Shown one piece after another: positions 49,475 through 61,999 of a stretch of DNA of 64,000 nucleotides. The DNA is taken from positions 84,141,538-84,205,537 of the forward strand of contig NC_044004.1 of assembly GCF_900496995.4 (NCBI RefSeq). Direction: 5' to 3'. The position numbers were made by a program, and so were the translations under genes. The stretch's first letter is position 1. The number at the start of each line of letters is the position of its first letter. This DNA comes from Aquila chrysaetos chrysaetos. Lineage: Eukaryota > Chordata > Aves > Accipitriformes > Accipitridae. The notes under the pieces were generated by a model. It ran no database searches, was not told the DNA's origin, and saw nothing but the letters and a program-made list of their open reading frames with translations.

Positions 49475-50733
49475 GGTGACAGCCAGCATGGCTTCACTAA
49501 GGGCAAATCGTGCCTGACAGATTTGGTGGCCTTCTTACGACAGGGTTACAGCATTGGTGGATAAGGGAAGAGGAACAGACATCATCCACCTGGACTTGTG
49601 CAAAGCATTTTACACTGCCCTGGATGACATCCTTGTCTCTAAATTGGAGAGGCATGGATTTGACAGATGGACCACTCGGCAGATAAGGAATTGGCTGGAT
49701 GGTCACACTCAAAGAGTTAGGGTCAATGGCTTGATGTCTGAGTAGAGACCAGTGGCGAGTGGTGTTCCTCAGAGGTCGGTATTGGGACCGTCACTGTTTA
49801 ACAACTTTGTCAGCGACATGGACAGTGGGATTGAGTGCACCCTCAGCAAGTTTGCTGACGACACCCAGATGTGTAGTGCCATTGATGTGCCAGAGGGAAG
49901 GGATGCCATCCAGAGGGATCCTGACAGCCTTGAGAGGTGGGCCTGTGTGAACCTCATGAAGTTCAACAAGGCCAAGTGCAAGGTCCTGCACATGGGTCGG
50001 GGCAATCCCAAGCACAAATACAGGCTGGGCGGAGAATGGATTGAGAGCAGAGAAGGACTTGGGGGTATTAGTGGATGAAAAACTGAGTATGACCCAGCAA
50101 TGTGTGCTTGCAGCCTAGAAAGCCAATCACATTCTGGGTTGCATCAAAAGGAGTGTGGCTAGCAGGTTGAGGGAGGTGATTCTCCCCCTCTACTCTGCTC
50201 TCACGAGACCCCACCTGCAGTACTATGTTCAGCTCTGGGGCTCCCAATATAAGAAAGACATGGACCTGCTTGAGCGGGTCCAGAGGAGGGCCATGAAGAT
50301 GATCAGGGGGCTGGAGCACCTTTCCTATGATGACAGGCTGAGAGAGTTGGGGTTGTTCAGCCTGGAGAAGAGAAGGCTCCGGGGAGACCTTACAGCAGCC
50401 TGCCAGTACCCAAAGGGGGCCTGCGAGAAAGCCAGAGAGGGACTTTTTCCAAGGGCATGTAGTGATAGGACAAGGGGTAATGGCTTTAAACTGAAAGAGG
50501 GTAGATTTAGATTGGATATAAGGAAGAAGTTCTTCACTGTGAGGGTGGTGAGACTCTGGAACAGGTTGCCCAGACAGATTGTGGCTGCCCTCTCCCTGGA
50601 AGTGTTCAAGGCCAGGTCGGACGGGGCTTTGAGCCATCTGGTCTAGTGGAAGATGTCCCTGCCTATGGCAGGGGGGTTGGAACTAGATCATCTTTATGGT
50701 CCCTTCCAACCCAAACCATTCTATGATCCTTTG
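49475..50733 (+). mobile_element. 5'-truncated CR1 LINE with decayed reverse transcriptase
   Basis: The C-terminal half of CR1 ORF2 is clear: [18 protein letters not shown], the catalytic FADD box (about 49850), [38 protein letters not shown] and [11 protein letters not shown]. It ends in the usual CR1 3' tail with CTATGATCCTTTG at 50733. An in-frame TAG at 49743-49745, a frameshift near 50050 and further stops make it inactive. The 5' portion of the enzyme is missing. The 3' end lies about 310 bp before the block shared by genes C and D. Confidence 0.95.
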
Positions 50734-51060
50734 AAAACTTGGGCTGGGCTAAATTTCACCTCCAAATTCTGGTGTCTAAGCGACAGTCTGTTCCTGTGTG
50801 AGTTCTGACCCCTGGCTCCCTGGCACTGCTGGGCTCTCCGGTAAGTGGAGCAGGCTGAACAGACACCCCCGGCCAGAAGCAGTGCGGCAGGGAGACTGGC
50901 TGGGGCTCGGAACCCGACCCCGCAGCCCGTTCACACACCCCGGCGTATGGCAGGCAGGGAAGAGGGCCAGCAGCGGCCGCCCGAGGATGTGCAGGGAGGA
51001 GGGAAAGATGGGTGACGGCGTGTGAATCACGTTTCTCCTGCCCGACAGCTCCCGGCGGGA

Positions 51061-51068
51061 GATAAAAG
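51061..51068 (+). promoter_or_regulatory. Gene D TATA-like box without the NF-kB site
   Basis: GATAAAAG is identical to the gene C box. The bases before it (GTTTCTCCTGCCCGAC, 51031-51046) replace the NF-kB motif of gene C, and no GGGRNWYYCC match was found in the 300 bp upstream. Confidence 0.6.
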
Positions 51069-51130
51069 CACCGGCGGAGAACGGGGCCGCAGAGACGGCT
51101 CCCGCAGCACCTCGGCCGCCAGCACCAGCC

Positions 51131-52099
51131 ATGAGCCCGCACCTCCTCCTCGTCCTCCTCCTAGCCGCCGCTCTCTGCCGGGGTAAGCGGCTGCGAGCTC
51201 GCCGGGCGGGCTGAGCCGGGGGCACCCAGCCGTCCGCGGACGGCTCCCGGCAGGGGCTTGCGCGGGGTGCCGGCGCCCCCGGGGCCCGGCGGGGGTCGGG
51301 GGGGGGGTGTCGGGCGGCGGGGGGGGCCCCCGGAGCCGAGGCTCAGGCGGCACCTCCCGCCTGCCAGGCGCGCCGCTGGCCGGGGAGCTGCGCTGCCGCT
51401 GCGTGCGGACCGTGTCCGAGGTGATCCCGCCGCGGCGCCTGGCCCGCGTGGAGTTCGTCGCCGAGGGCCCGCACTGCGCCGAGCCCGAGGTCATGTAAGT
51501 GCCCGGCCCCCGCCCCGGCCCCGGCCCCGGCCCCGGCCCCGGCCCCGGCCTCACCCCCTCCCTCGCCCCGCAGAGCCACGACGAAGCAGGGACAGACGGT
51601 GTGCCTGAGCCCCTCCGCACCCTGGGTCAAGCTCATCGTCACCAGGATCCTCAACAGGTGGGTGCCTGCCGGGGGCCCGGGCGGCTCTCCCTTTCCGTGG
51701 GGGGACGGGGACGTGCACTGTGCAACAGCCGAGGCTAACGTGAGCCCTTTTGGAGGCCAGGCTTAGCTTTTGGCTGGGTGTCGGGGGAGTAACAAGCCAC
51801 ATTCTGCCGTTCATTTCTATGGGGAAATGTGTTCAGTTGTGCCACAAAGTTGCCCAAGAAGTGGCTGCTTTGCTGGGCAGAGCAAACCCTGCGGGTCAGG
51901 TAGAGTATCCACAGCAAATGGCTGATGAAACGCAAATCTAGCCGCAGTACCGGGCCAGTGTGGTCCACTGTCACCATCAGGCACCTTTTCCAGAACACAC
52001 ATCTCCTATCTGGGGCGTGCAAAAAGACTTAAGGAAAGATTTCCTGACTGGCGGTATAATCTGAATTCTGCCTGTTGCAGTTCACATAACCAGCTCTGA
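51131..52099 (+). CDS. Gene D: GRO-like ELR+ CXC chemokine, near-copy of gene C (93 aa, 4 exons)
   Basis: Coding exons are 51131-51182, 51368-51494, 51574-51657 and 52081-52099, with GT-AG introns, joining to 282 nt. Exons 2 and 3 match gene C at every base, and exon 1 differs by one silent change (CTG to CTA). The last exon is different: after the acceptor CTGCCTGTTGCAG it encodes SHNQL and stop, giving the tail NSSHNQL against NSSAQKN in gene C. Sequence after the stop (GGGAAGAAAC) resembles gene C, which supports this exon. ELR24-26, C27/C29, C54 and C70 are as in gene C, so the receptor-binding core is identical. Differences in expression are expected because the NF-kB site is missing. 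The fourth exon is inferred from alignment and splice signals. Confidence 0.82.
51513..51548 (+). repeat. (CCCCGG)6 hexanucleotide repeat in gene D intron 2
   Basis: Same position and same unit count as in gene C intron 2, consistent with recent homogenisation of this block. Confidence 0.95.
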
Positions 52100-53011
52100 G
52101 GGAAGAAACATCTCCAAATGAAGCCACCTGTATCTGCAGAAGATGCTGGGAAATGGATGTTGGAAGAAGATAATAGCCCGACTCTCTAGTTTTGATGAGT
52201 TCGTAGACCAGCTGTTCTACGTTCAATCTCTCTGAGACTCTCCCCTCCCCTTATATTTATTATTGCCTATGCCTACGTATGTATTCATTGACTGAGCTAA
52301 AGTGACTGAATCCATTTGATAAGACAGCTTAGGCTTTGCTAGGCACCTCTCAGCAACCTTGCTGCAGTTCTCACAGTTTGAGTAGCCCCACCTTTGTGCA
52401 AGCTCCTTCTCTCCAAATATAATTTGCCAACAAGTTCTTATAAATAGCATTAATATCCGAAAAGAAGACGGGTCCATTGTAGAGACCGTTGTGCAAATGT
52501 CTGCAGATAGTCCGATACAGAGAGGTTTCAATGGGTAGAGCTGATGATAGTGGGTAATCCTTCCATGAGGAATAACAAGATGGCTCATTCTGAGCGCTGT
52601 CTGGCACTTGGCATTTTAGTGCCCATTCAGAATTACATGGCAATAAAAACTGGTTGAAGCAAGCGCAGTGCTGTGCTGCCATGCTCAATCTGCTGCCTCA
52701 GGTGCCTAAATGAGCCTTGGGCTCGATGTTTTGCTCAATCTGTTTTCCCCACTATAACTTACTAGCATTTACTGTAGAATGCCTAGGATCTGCACAGTGA
52801 AATTACAGAAAACTTGCTCCTGAAATCTCACTCTATTCAATATTTATGACAGTTCAGAATTTCCATGAAATTGTGGGGTTTCATGCCGAGATTGTTTTGG
52901 TTTCTAGCAAGATAATGTTGGGGTTGGTTTGTTTGTTTTTAAATTAGTTTACATTTAATTATTTGGTATTTATGCACAAGATGTAAAGGAACAGTAAATG
53001 TTCTGAAGAGG

Positions 53012-53160
53012 CTTAGATATTTCATGTCTACTTGTATGACATACTGTCATAATTTGTATAGAATAAGTAATTTTCCTTATTCTGCTTTGGAAAAAACGTA
53101 TTTATGTAAAAAGGTGGATTTATCATTAAATGGTAATGTAGTGAAATATAATGCAATAAA
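53012..53160 (+). promoter_or_regulatory. Gene D 3' UTR end with poly(A) signal and a segment conserved with gene C
   Basis: 53012-53060 aligns with 42701-42751 of the gene C 3' UTR (for example CTTAGAxAT, ATGTCT, TTGTATG and TGTCATAATTT), with roughly four bases in five identical. AATAAA follows at 53155-53160. ATTTA motifs are scattered at about 52250, 52840, 52970 and 53098. This shows that the gene D locus is an old paralogue with its own 3' UTR. Confidence 0.65.
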
Positions 53161-53164
53161 AATA

Positions 53165-56100
53165 CCTTGTTGTTGAAAAATATACTGGGTTTTTTGGTGA
53201 ATTCCATGTTAAGATGGACCGGTGTGCCTGTGTTAGTTTGGCTAGCTGGGAAGCAGGGAAGCAGCAACCTCTGTGCGTGCCCAGGGGTTCCCGGGCACAT
53301 GCGCGGTCCAGCTCTCTCTGAAGTGTCGGGGACGCTCTGTACGGAGCAAAGGTGCTTTTGGATTCAGAGGCACATTATTGAAACCCTTCACTCAGAGCTG
53401 CTGCTGTGAAGAGAGATTAACTCCAGGATGGATCTGTTGAATCCAAGTAAGCCCCTGCAATCTGCAGGAACTTGTATTCTGGTTTAACTTAAAGTGGGGC
53501 TGTGTTTAAAGTTAAACATGTTTGGCTGGGTGGGAAGGAGCAACAGTGTCTGCTGCGGTAAGAAACCATGACAGTTTACAACAGTGAGTTTTTTTCCAGA
53601 AAAAAATTGTTCAGGTCCCAGCTGTAACAAGGAGCCCTGACACCTTTTAAAGCAAAGAATCTCCACCTCTGGATTCTTTTTTAGTGCACATTTCTAGTGC
53701 AAACAGTATCTTCAATCACTAACTACATAGTACTTCTGTAGTGACAGAGAAATCAATTGCTGTTTGCTCATGAAATTCAATAGAACCTTAACTGAAGGTA
53801 TAGCCATATCCTGGTCTTGTTGACACGACTAAGAGTCATAGTGTTCTCCTGTGACACCTGAAGAAAGCTGGCTCATCCTCGTAACACAGTCTTGCTTTTC
53901 TTTGAGAGAAATCATTGGGAAACAAATTCATATGAACAAGGACTGTCCTTGTTCCTTAAATCTTCCTCTTTACCTAGCAAGTAACTGGATGTTATTTTTT
54001 TTAGTTGTGGACATCTTACTGAATTTTGAAAACTTCTTGATGTATAAAATAGCTTTTCTCTCAGTAATGCCAGAATTTTAAGGTCCAATATTTAGGCTGT
54101 TGTGGTTAGGAGAAAGCATTACATTGCTCAGAAAAAGGAGAAATTACCGTATTTTTTTTTTAGTGATACCATCTTCCTACTGTTGCTCTTGAAGGGAAAA
54201 AGTCTTACTATATTAAAAACCTTTCCAGGGAAAGTAATTTATTTTGCCCGACTTATCCATCAGATTAGCACAGAAATTTAGAGTAGTTAAGGGCTAAAAA
54301 GATGTCTTGCATCTGAGAAAAACAACGAATCCAATTATGCAACTTTGCAAACTTTAGAGAAGAAATTAGGGGAGAGTGTAAGCTGGACAAAGCTACAGGC
54401 CAAAAAGCAATGGATAATGGGAGGGGTTACTCATATGTATATAATTAAATAAATAAAATGTCTATCAAAGGGTGGATTTTACAATATGACAACTATATAT
54501 ATATGTACACGCACACATCTACTTAGATCAACTGCATATTATGAAATCACAAAATGACTCAAATGATAGATATTCTATAACCAACTGGCTATTCCACTGG
54601 GTCATAACGTGAACTACCTAGAAGCTGAAGGTACTCAAATGACTAGTGTTACTGGTTCAGTCACGTAGTGAAATCTGGCTGTAAGGAAAAACAGCAGCTT
54701 CCAAATGACTGTGATACTATTTGTCAAACAAAAATACTGGGAGTTTTACCCCACAGTCCACATTGCTAAGTGAGGTGGAGTGATTATTTACTGTCTTCCC
54801 CGAGAACATGTTCCTTCTCAAAATTTATGCTAATATACTGTTTCCTCTTTGCATTTTTCAACCTTTTGCCCTCTTTTAGACTATATTTCCCTTTTATTAG
54901 TGAGAAAAAGAGAAACTTTGCTTTTTTTCCTCTCCGGGGGAGTTCTATTTCATACAGGTGTAGGTGCCTGTGCCATTTGGCACCTAAGCCAGAGGTCCCC
55001 CTTGTAGGGATGCTGAGAGACACCTGTGCGTTGAGGAGCCGGTGACCCACCTAACGCAGCTAATGGGAGTAGGCCCAGGCCTGCGCTGTGCTGCGCTGCA
55101 CATACAGCTTGGGCTGCATGGATCCCTCGGCTGCAGGGTAAATTTAGCCAGCTAATTGTAAGGGAGAGGTCTGCAGGGAGCTCCCTCGCAATGCTGGTGA
55201 TCAGCTACGTGTCCTTGCCCTTATCTGAAACCGCAGCAACAAATTCTCATGTGAACATTCTTCCTATCTGACAGGAGAAATGATAAATAGAGTTGATTTG
55301 TTTTTTGAAAATCCTCAAAAGTGTTTGAATGACTCTCAATGGGGTAACATTTCCACAGTCAGGATCTGTACAGAAAGCTCTGCCCTGACTGGAGCCCTGT
55401 TTGATACCACACAACTTAGGGTTAGCAGCATCTGAAGGGACGGAAGACTATCTTTACTATCCTCTTCTTCTATATAGTGATAGCTCTAAGAAATGGCATT
55501 TTAGGCAATACTTGACAGAGAAAAACAAAAGCCTGACTGTCTTTTTTGCTGGCATTCTAATGGACTAGCACCTCCTGGTTCAAAAAACCCTTCAGGAATT
55601 CAAGGAGGTTGTTTTCAAACCCGGGCATACGCAACACGTCTGCGGCTGTGCCTATGCTAGCCAACTTGCTTCTTCCACACAGGTGATGTCAGCTCTACTG
55701 CAGACACGCAGAAAAACAGCGTCACCTCTTACATCACCGTACAATGAGACGTCACTGCTCTAGGCAGTTTCTGATGAAGCTCATCCAGATGCTGAAGCAA
55801 GTCTACTGGACTTCCCACTTCACCAAGCAGAGCAAAAAGTTCCCAAAAGCAAGCATAATGACAAATAACCTCAGCCCTCTTCTGTCTCACTTCTAGTCAC
55901 ACCATGTTGGGCTGCAGAACCAAAGTTGCACTTGGCTTCTCCTTTCCTCCCTCCTTCCCTCCTACCTCTACCATCCAGCTCCTTTTCAATCATCCTAACT
56001 CTACCACAGAAATGGATGCCTCCTTCCAAGACAGGACCAATGCAATTCACATTTCCGATGGACCTCATTATTATGCTGAAACCACTAGTCTACCCTCCTG

Positions 56101-58340
56101 ACCATCCCATGGATGCTGTTTGTCAGTATAGGCCTAGAGCCCAACCTTGTCGGTTTTGCAGAGGTTTTTCCTGTTCACTGAGGAATTCCACAAGATACTC
56201 CTCTGCTGGTCTCAGAGCACAAGTCCCTTGCCTGTCCCAGAATTTATGCCTTGTCTTGCACTGTAGTTGTTCTCCTTTAAGGACAAGCCTGAGAGTATAA
56301 ATTTTCAGGTGGTGATAACGGGCCCATTGGGCTGCAGATACCTGACCAGGAGGTGCAGGTTCCTCCACTGATTACAAAAATGTCACAGAAGTGTTCCGAT
56401 ACAGCAGAGAGAGCAGCCCTGCAGTTGACACCTGCTGAGAATGCAAAAACATGTGCCTCCACATTATTTACAAAGGACTGAAGTCACACTCTATGCAAAT
56501 TAACATATAGACCAAAGCTGAAAAGTTATGTTGCACGAAATGTTAGAAACTTCTCAGAAAGACATATATACAGATACATATAGAACAAGTCTTTCATCCC
56601 GGTCCTTACAGTAACCGATGATACTTTTCTGCTGTGAACTGTTCACTTCACAAAACCCCTAAAGTTTTCCATTGTTTTATGAAATAACCTCAGTTGTAAA
56701 AATAATTTTAGAACTGTAGAGTGGCAAGCTTCGCTGTTTTTGAAAGCAAATGCTTTTCTAAATACATACTTTAGAAAAAACATTCTTACTTGTACTTTTG
56801 AGTTAATAATCCAAAATATTGTAATTAGGTACTTCTTAAAATTTTTACCTATTTTTTCAGTCATTTTCTAAAATTACCAACATTTCAGTCATTTCATGAA
56901 ACGACCAATTTCACAATATGCAAGTACACACACAAAACCACAAATATCTGTTCATTTTGTAAGCTACCACTCACTTGCATGACAACGCAAAATGATTCTG
57001 TATCATCGACTGGATAGAATCGAGTGCCTCAGCTTCAAGAATCCTTTCCGAATACAGTATTTTAGGTATATCAAAATCATCAGCAGTTCATTACAAGAGA
57101 AGGCAGGGCGGCACTGGGATCAAAAACAGCAGGCAGTGTGCATGTCTGGTCATAGGCCAGGAGACAGTGACCAGCGGTGTGGCAAATGCATGCTTTTTTT
57201 TTTAGTACAGATCTGAATTTTCCTCTCAGGAGAGACACCTAGAAAGAAGTGGGAAGAAGAGATCTGAAAAAAGAGATGTATTCGATAGGGTTAAATGCAA
57301 GAGCGTAGTAAGAGGCAGCCTCTTTGTGCTTGCAAATCTGAAGGGACTTGCGCTTGCCTGAGAAGAACACAGTAAAACCAATAGAGGGCTAAGGGCATAG
57401 ACGGGAACATGAGGAGATGGTGGCTGTTTCCAGCATTTCCACAACTGTTTTTTTTGTGTGTGTGTGGTATTGCACAAGTAACTCAAATCTTCATTAAACA
57501 AAATCATGAACCACACATTATTAGTTCCGTTTTAAAGGAATGGGAGCTGGAATGACAAAGTTAAAGCATAGCTTTAAGTGCTTTCTAAAACACTGCTTAA
57601 TATTCAGAGGTGTTGAAAACTCGAAGCTTCTTAAATTTTTATTTTTATTTTTTTACTATTATGCAGTCTGAATAAATGCCAGAGGTCAGGAGCTGTTTTC
57701 TGGACATCAGAGCATGTGCCATGGCATGTCTTGTCCATACAGCTGAAGTCTCTTTCCCTAGAGCCACAGGAAGATTCCCCGGCCCATTCTGGCCCATGAA
57801 TTTGCCAGGTGTTATATGGGATAGTGGATAAGTATATGTAAGAGATTACTAAAGATCATTATCTTAACATGATAATGCTCTGACTTCCTCATCCTATCCA
57901 AATAACACAATTACCTAGCTTTTTGCCAGTGTTCTATTATTAACTTGATTCTGTCTTGTATTTCAGCACTGAGAGAAAATTAGGCAAGTACTAAGCTATG
58001 AATGATGACAACCAATGAAGCTTAATACCTCTCTCCCTGCTTTAACTAGCATGTTATTCTCTCTTAGTGTTTTACTGTTTTCTTGGAATTAAGAAGGAAT
58101 CACAGCAAGCAGAGTGGCTCCAACCTACTGCTCGGTTTCAGGTGTGTTAGCACAAGCCGTTTCATCTGAGATTTTCCCACTACTTGTTCTGGTTGTGGCA
58201 AAAGGCAGGAGCAAGAGTAATTCCATCTGTATGTACATGTGCGTGAGAAGCAAATCCTGGAGTGTAACAGCGTCAGCAGTCCCATGTGGGTCTGAAGACA
58301 CCGCAGAGCTTGTTTTCAGTTCACCATAAGAAGGCACAGA
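53165..58340. other. Intergenic between genes D and E
   Basis: No gene supported. Minor simple sequence: TATA-type repeats near 54493-54505 and a (TG)n run near 57456-57467. Confidence 0.45.
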
Positions 58341-58348
58341 CAGCAGTC

Positions 58349-61300
58349 ATGGATAGCAAGACTGTAATCTCCCTCCTTATTCTCTCTTTTATGGGCAATC
58401 TTCCTGGTAAGAAAATTCAATTTATTTTCCTTTGTACTACAATTCTTTTGCAATGTGGTTTAGCTAAACAGAATGTTTTCAAGGTGTGTAGGACTTCCAT
58501 ACTCACGCTGTCTTTGAGGTAGCAGGTCAAGAAAAACATATTGATGGACTGTCAGAGTGGGCCTATTTCTTGTCTCCTATTATTCTTCAGCTAGTGGAGA
58601 TTCACTAACATTGGTGAGCTTGTCCCTTAAATATTCTGAGGAAAATGAAAATACACCCGGGGCCTCAGAAGTGATAGCCTGCAATAACTGTGTAGCATAT
58701 TGCATCGCTATCACTTTTCATGCTGCTTTTATGGTAACAGACCCTGAGATGAAAGCTTGGAATATTCAAATTGGTTTGAATCAATCTATTTCTAACCAAC
58801 AGCCAACTCTTAGAGCTCTTTCCTGAGAAACATGAGGGTAAAAAAAAAAAAACCAGACTCTGCTGGGAAAGTCCAAACAGTATTTTGTGGGCAGCAAGTA
58901 TGCCAAGTTTAGGGTTCTGGAATGCTTCCAAGCCTCAGCCCCATGTGGATGCTTGCTCCTACTGCGTCCTGGCTTCACGTTGGGATGACACACATCTGCA
59001 GCCTCTCCTGAGCCAGAACAGAGCTGGATGTGGCCAACCTCCACGCTGGAGAACTGGCTAACAGGGCGACTGTATCATAACACACACCTGCAGTGAAGCC
59101 CTGGTACAGCCTTTGGGAATCTCATTTTCTTCTCTTGAGCCTGCAGATGGGATGTTGCTTCTCCGCTGTGATACTCTATGCTTCGCAATGCTTAACTTGC
59201 AAGTGCGTTTTTTCTGCTTTCTGCCAGGTAGGTAGGGAGGTGTTGGTCAGCCAAAAGAAGCACCGGCAGATTCAGCTGGGCAGATAAGCGAAGAAGGGAA
59301 ACAGGTGGATGATCATATCACGGTAGAAGAACTAGCACAGGGTGAGGTAAAGGGGTTTGCTGTTTGGTCTTAAGGGATGTCAAGAGTACCCACAGTAAGA
59401 GAGGACTGAACAACTGACTGGGATTTTGGCTCCTGCAGCCCTACTCATCTCAGTAAGAGTGTCCGTGTGCCCCACATCCATTTATCTGGACCTTGTCTTT
59501 GCTTCTTGATACTGCCCTCAAAGTACTGAATCTCCTTTTTCAAATACCTTCGACAGTTCAACTGTCAGGAATTTCAGGCTGAAGATGCAGCTTCCCTTAG
59601 TAGGAAAAATGGACAAATGTGAGAGTTGTGATTGTCCATTTTAAACTGTGATATCTGAAATGAAAACAGGAACATAGCCCAGTGTCTGCAGTGGTGGAGC
59701 TGGGAAAGCCCTAGGCTTCACGGCGTGTGATCTTGGGTAACTTGCGCCACCCCTCTGGCACTCTGTGCTCAATCCCCAAAGCTGGGATAACTTTTTTTTT
59801 GCTTCACTAGGGCAACGTGGGTCTGGAAGGACTGTCAGGCAACACCAAGTTCAGTCCATGGGCTTGGGTGCTGTACAATGTGTGGCATAATTTAATCAAA
59901 CTCCATCCCAAAGCTTGTTGGGTTTCTTGCTCCTAGTACTTACCCAGATTTGCTTCCTCAGAGGCCGTCACACCTTTCCAAGCATCTTGATTAAGCTTCT
60001 AAGCAGAATATTTTCGTGGCTTTTTCACACCAGGTACCAGTGTAGAATTTTAGCCCAAAATAGGTTTTACCTCCAGGCTGTATTCATGGGGAGTAGCTGT
60101 CTGCCTGTTCAGCTAGCTTTTTCTTCCTCTCATAAGAGAGGAGTCCCACACTTCAGTAGCCTTTTGTTGCACTTGAAGTTGTGGGATGCCAAAATAATTG
60201 TAGTGGTAATGGGAACTTATAAATTGTTAACTGTACAAAGTCTGGAGATCTCAAATGCCCTGTTCTTCCTCAGTGAAGGTACTACCTTAAACCCAAGAAT
60301 AGCAATCCATTTATACCTTGAGGCATGAACTTTTTATCCCTTCTGCTTTCTCTAATTAATATTTTCATTGTTCGTTTGGTTCAGTTGCAGACGTTACAAG
60401 CTTCGCTTTCCTTTCCTCACAGAGATGATGCTGGCAGCAGAGCTGCGGTGTCACTGCATCCAGACCGTCACAGGATTAATGTTGCCAAAGCGCCTGGCCA
60501 ACGTAGAAATCATTCCTAAGGGCCCACACTGCAACGCTGTGGAAATCATGTAAGTAAAGTCAGCAGGCAAAAGAAGTCATGGTTTATGGATGCTGAAGAC
60601 TTGGCAGCCCTTAAGCTTATAGTCCTCAGCGCTGTCTGCATCCTCCTCTGACCTCCTCAGGTGCCAATATTAACTAAAGTGAAATGTTCATTCCACTGCA
60701 GAGCAACGCTGAAGAACAGCCAGCAAATCTGTTTAGATCCTCAGGCCAAATGGGTGAAGATGATAATTAACAGGATTCTACACAGGTAACTGCCAGGATT
60801 ACCTAGTAACTGGAATTATTCCACCAAATGGCATATTTTCTCCAGTATAAACATCAACATGTGTGCAATCTTCAGCGCTCGTTCTCTGAGACCCATTTGA
60901 GTAGTGCAGGGCTAGGAATACAGGAGGACTAGATTTAGTTGATCTTTGGACAAGGCAGAAGCAAGGCCTACCTGACATATCTCAGTAATTTAAAACAAAC
61001 TAAGTGTTACATGTCATACTTTTCAAACAAGTATATCAATCCAGGGTTCCTCAGGGTTGTGTTCAGCTCCAAATTACCAAGGACAATGTTTGGGCTTTCT
61101 GGAGGAAGAGTCTTGGAAGCAATACAGAAGTGTTGTTCAGCACTGCCCTGCACCAGCTGGTCTGCCCAAGAGACAAGATGATCATTACGACAAGTTTCTC
61201 TTGTGTCTGTGGGTGCGTGCATCCCCTCGGAGATACATTACACACAACAGCTATCCAGGCAAACTTATTCTAGAATAGTTTGAAGTGACTTCCCCCGGTG

Positions 61301-61483
61301 CAAATTAAACAAACATTAAACAAACAAAAGAAACAAAAAAGAAAAGAATTATTTTATTTTCCACTAAAAGTGAATCCGGTTTTGTCTGGTTTTGATGTTT
61401 GTAAATTAATACCACTGCTTTGTGCCTGCTGTAATTCATTACAATATCTGTATTACAGTGCATCCAAGGAACGGCGTCAGTGA
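58349..61483 (+). CDS. Gene E: diverged ELR+ CXC chemokine (97 aa, 4 exons)
   Basis: Coding exons are 58349-58406, 60423-60549, 60702-60785 and 61459-61483, with GT-AG introns, joining to 294 nt. Residues 1-19 are a hydrophobic leader (VISLLILSF). The mature end LAAELR gives E26-L27-R28 before C29-H-C31; C56 (GPHC) and C72 follow. The helix has W79 (AKWVKMII) and the tail is HSASKERRQ. Exon 2 has the same 127-bp length as in genes C and D, and PKRLANVE parallels PRRLARVE there, so it belongs to the GRO/CXCL5-like branch rather than to IL8. Base composition is ordinary, unlike C and D. No TATA box is visible, so an upstream non-coding exon is possible. The exact avian orthologue is not certain. 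Confidence 0.92.
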
Positions 61484-61999
61484 AGGAAACAGAGGCAACT
61501 CTGCAAGCAAGAGAAAGCTGCATAGAAATGCCATTAGCCTTTAAGTGTCTCCAGGCTCACAGTATTCATAATTTCACTTTAGCTTTTTCTATCCTCACTG
61601 CTCTCCATGCACAGACTGTTCATCTGCAAAAGGAAACTGCTGGGCTGAACAGGCTGTCACAACACTAGCAGACTCTCGTATTTTATGGCAAAATTTTACA
61701 TGGTGCTTAATTGCAGAGGCATTTAAAGCAATATCCTAACCAAACCCTAACCTTGCATTGGTCAGCTGGAAACACCTGCACAGGTTTAGCAACACCAAGG
61801 ATTTGGCATTCACTGAACTGGTATTTATACCAAATCATCTCTAAGCTTCATTTTGAAGGACTATGAAGTACAGTTTTGTCTAGTTTAAGAGGGCTGTAGT
61901 TTTCAAAGTAAATAAGTATTAACCAAAGGAGATTCTTACAGAAAGAAAAAAAAAAAATTAAAAGGGAAAAGAAAGGGGAAAAAGGAATTTCTTGATATC

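Noticed and set aside
51658-51770. Gene D as a pseudogene truncated after exon 3, or with a read-through tail
   Set aside because: The donor GTGGGT is intact and a well-formed acceptor and terminal exon exist at 52081-52099, followed by 3' UTR homology to gene C.
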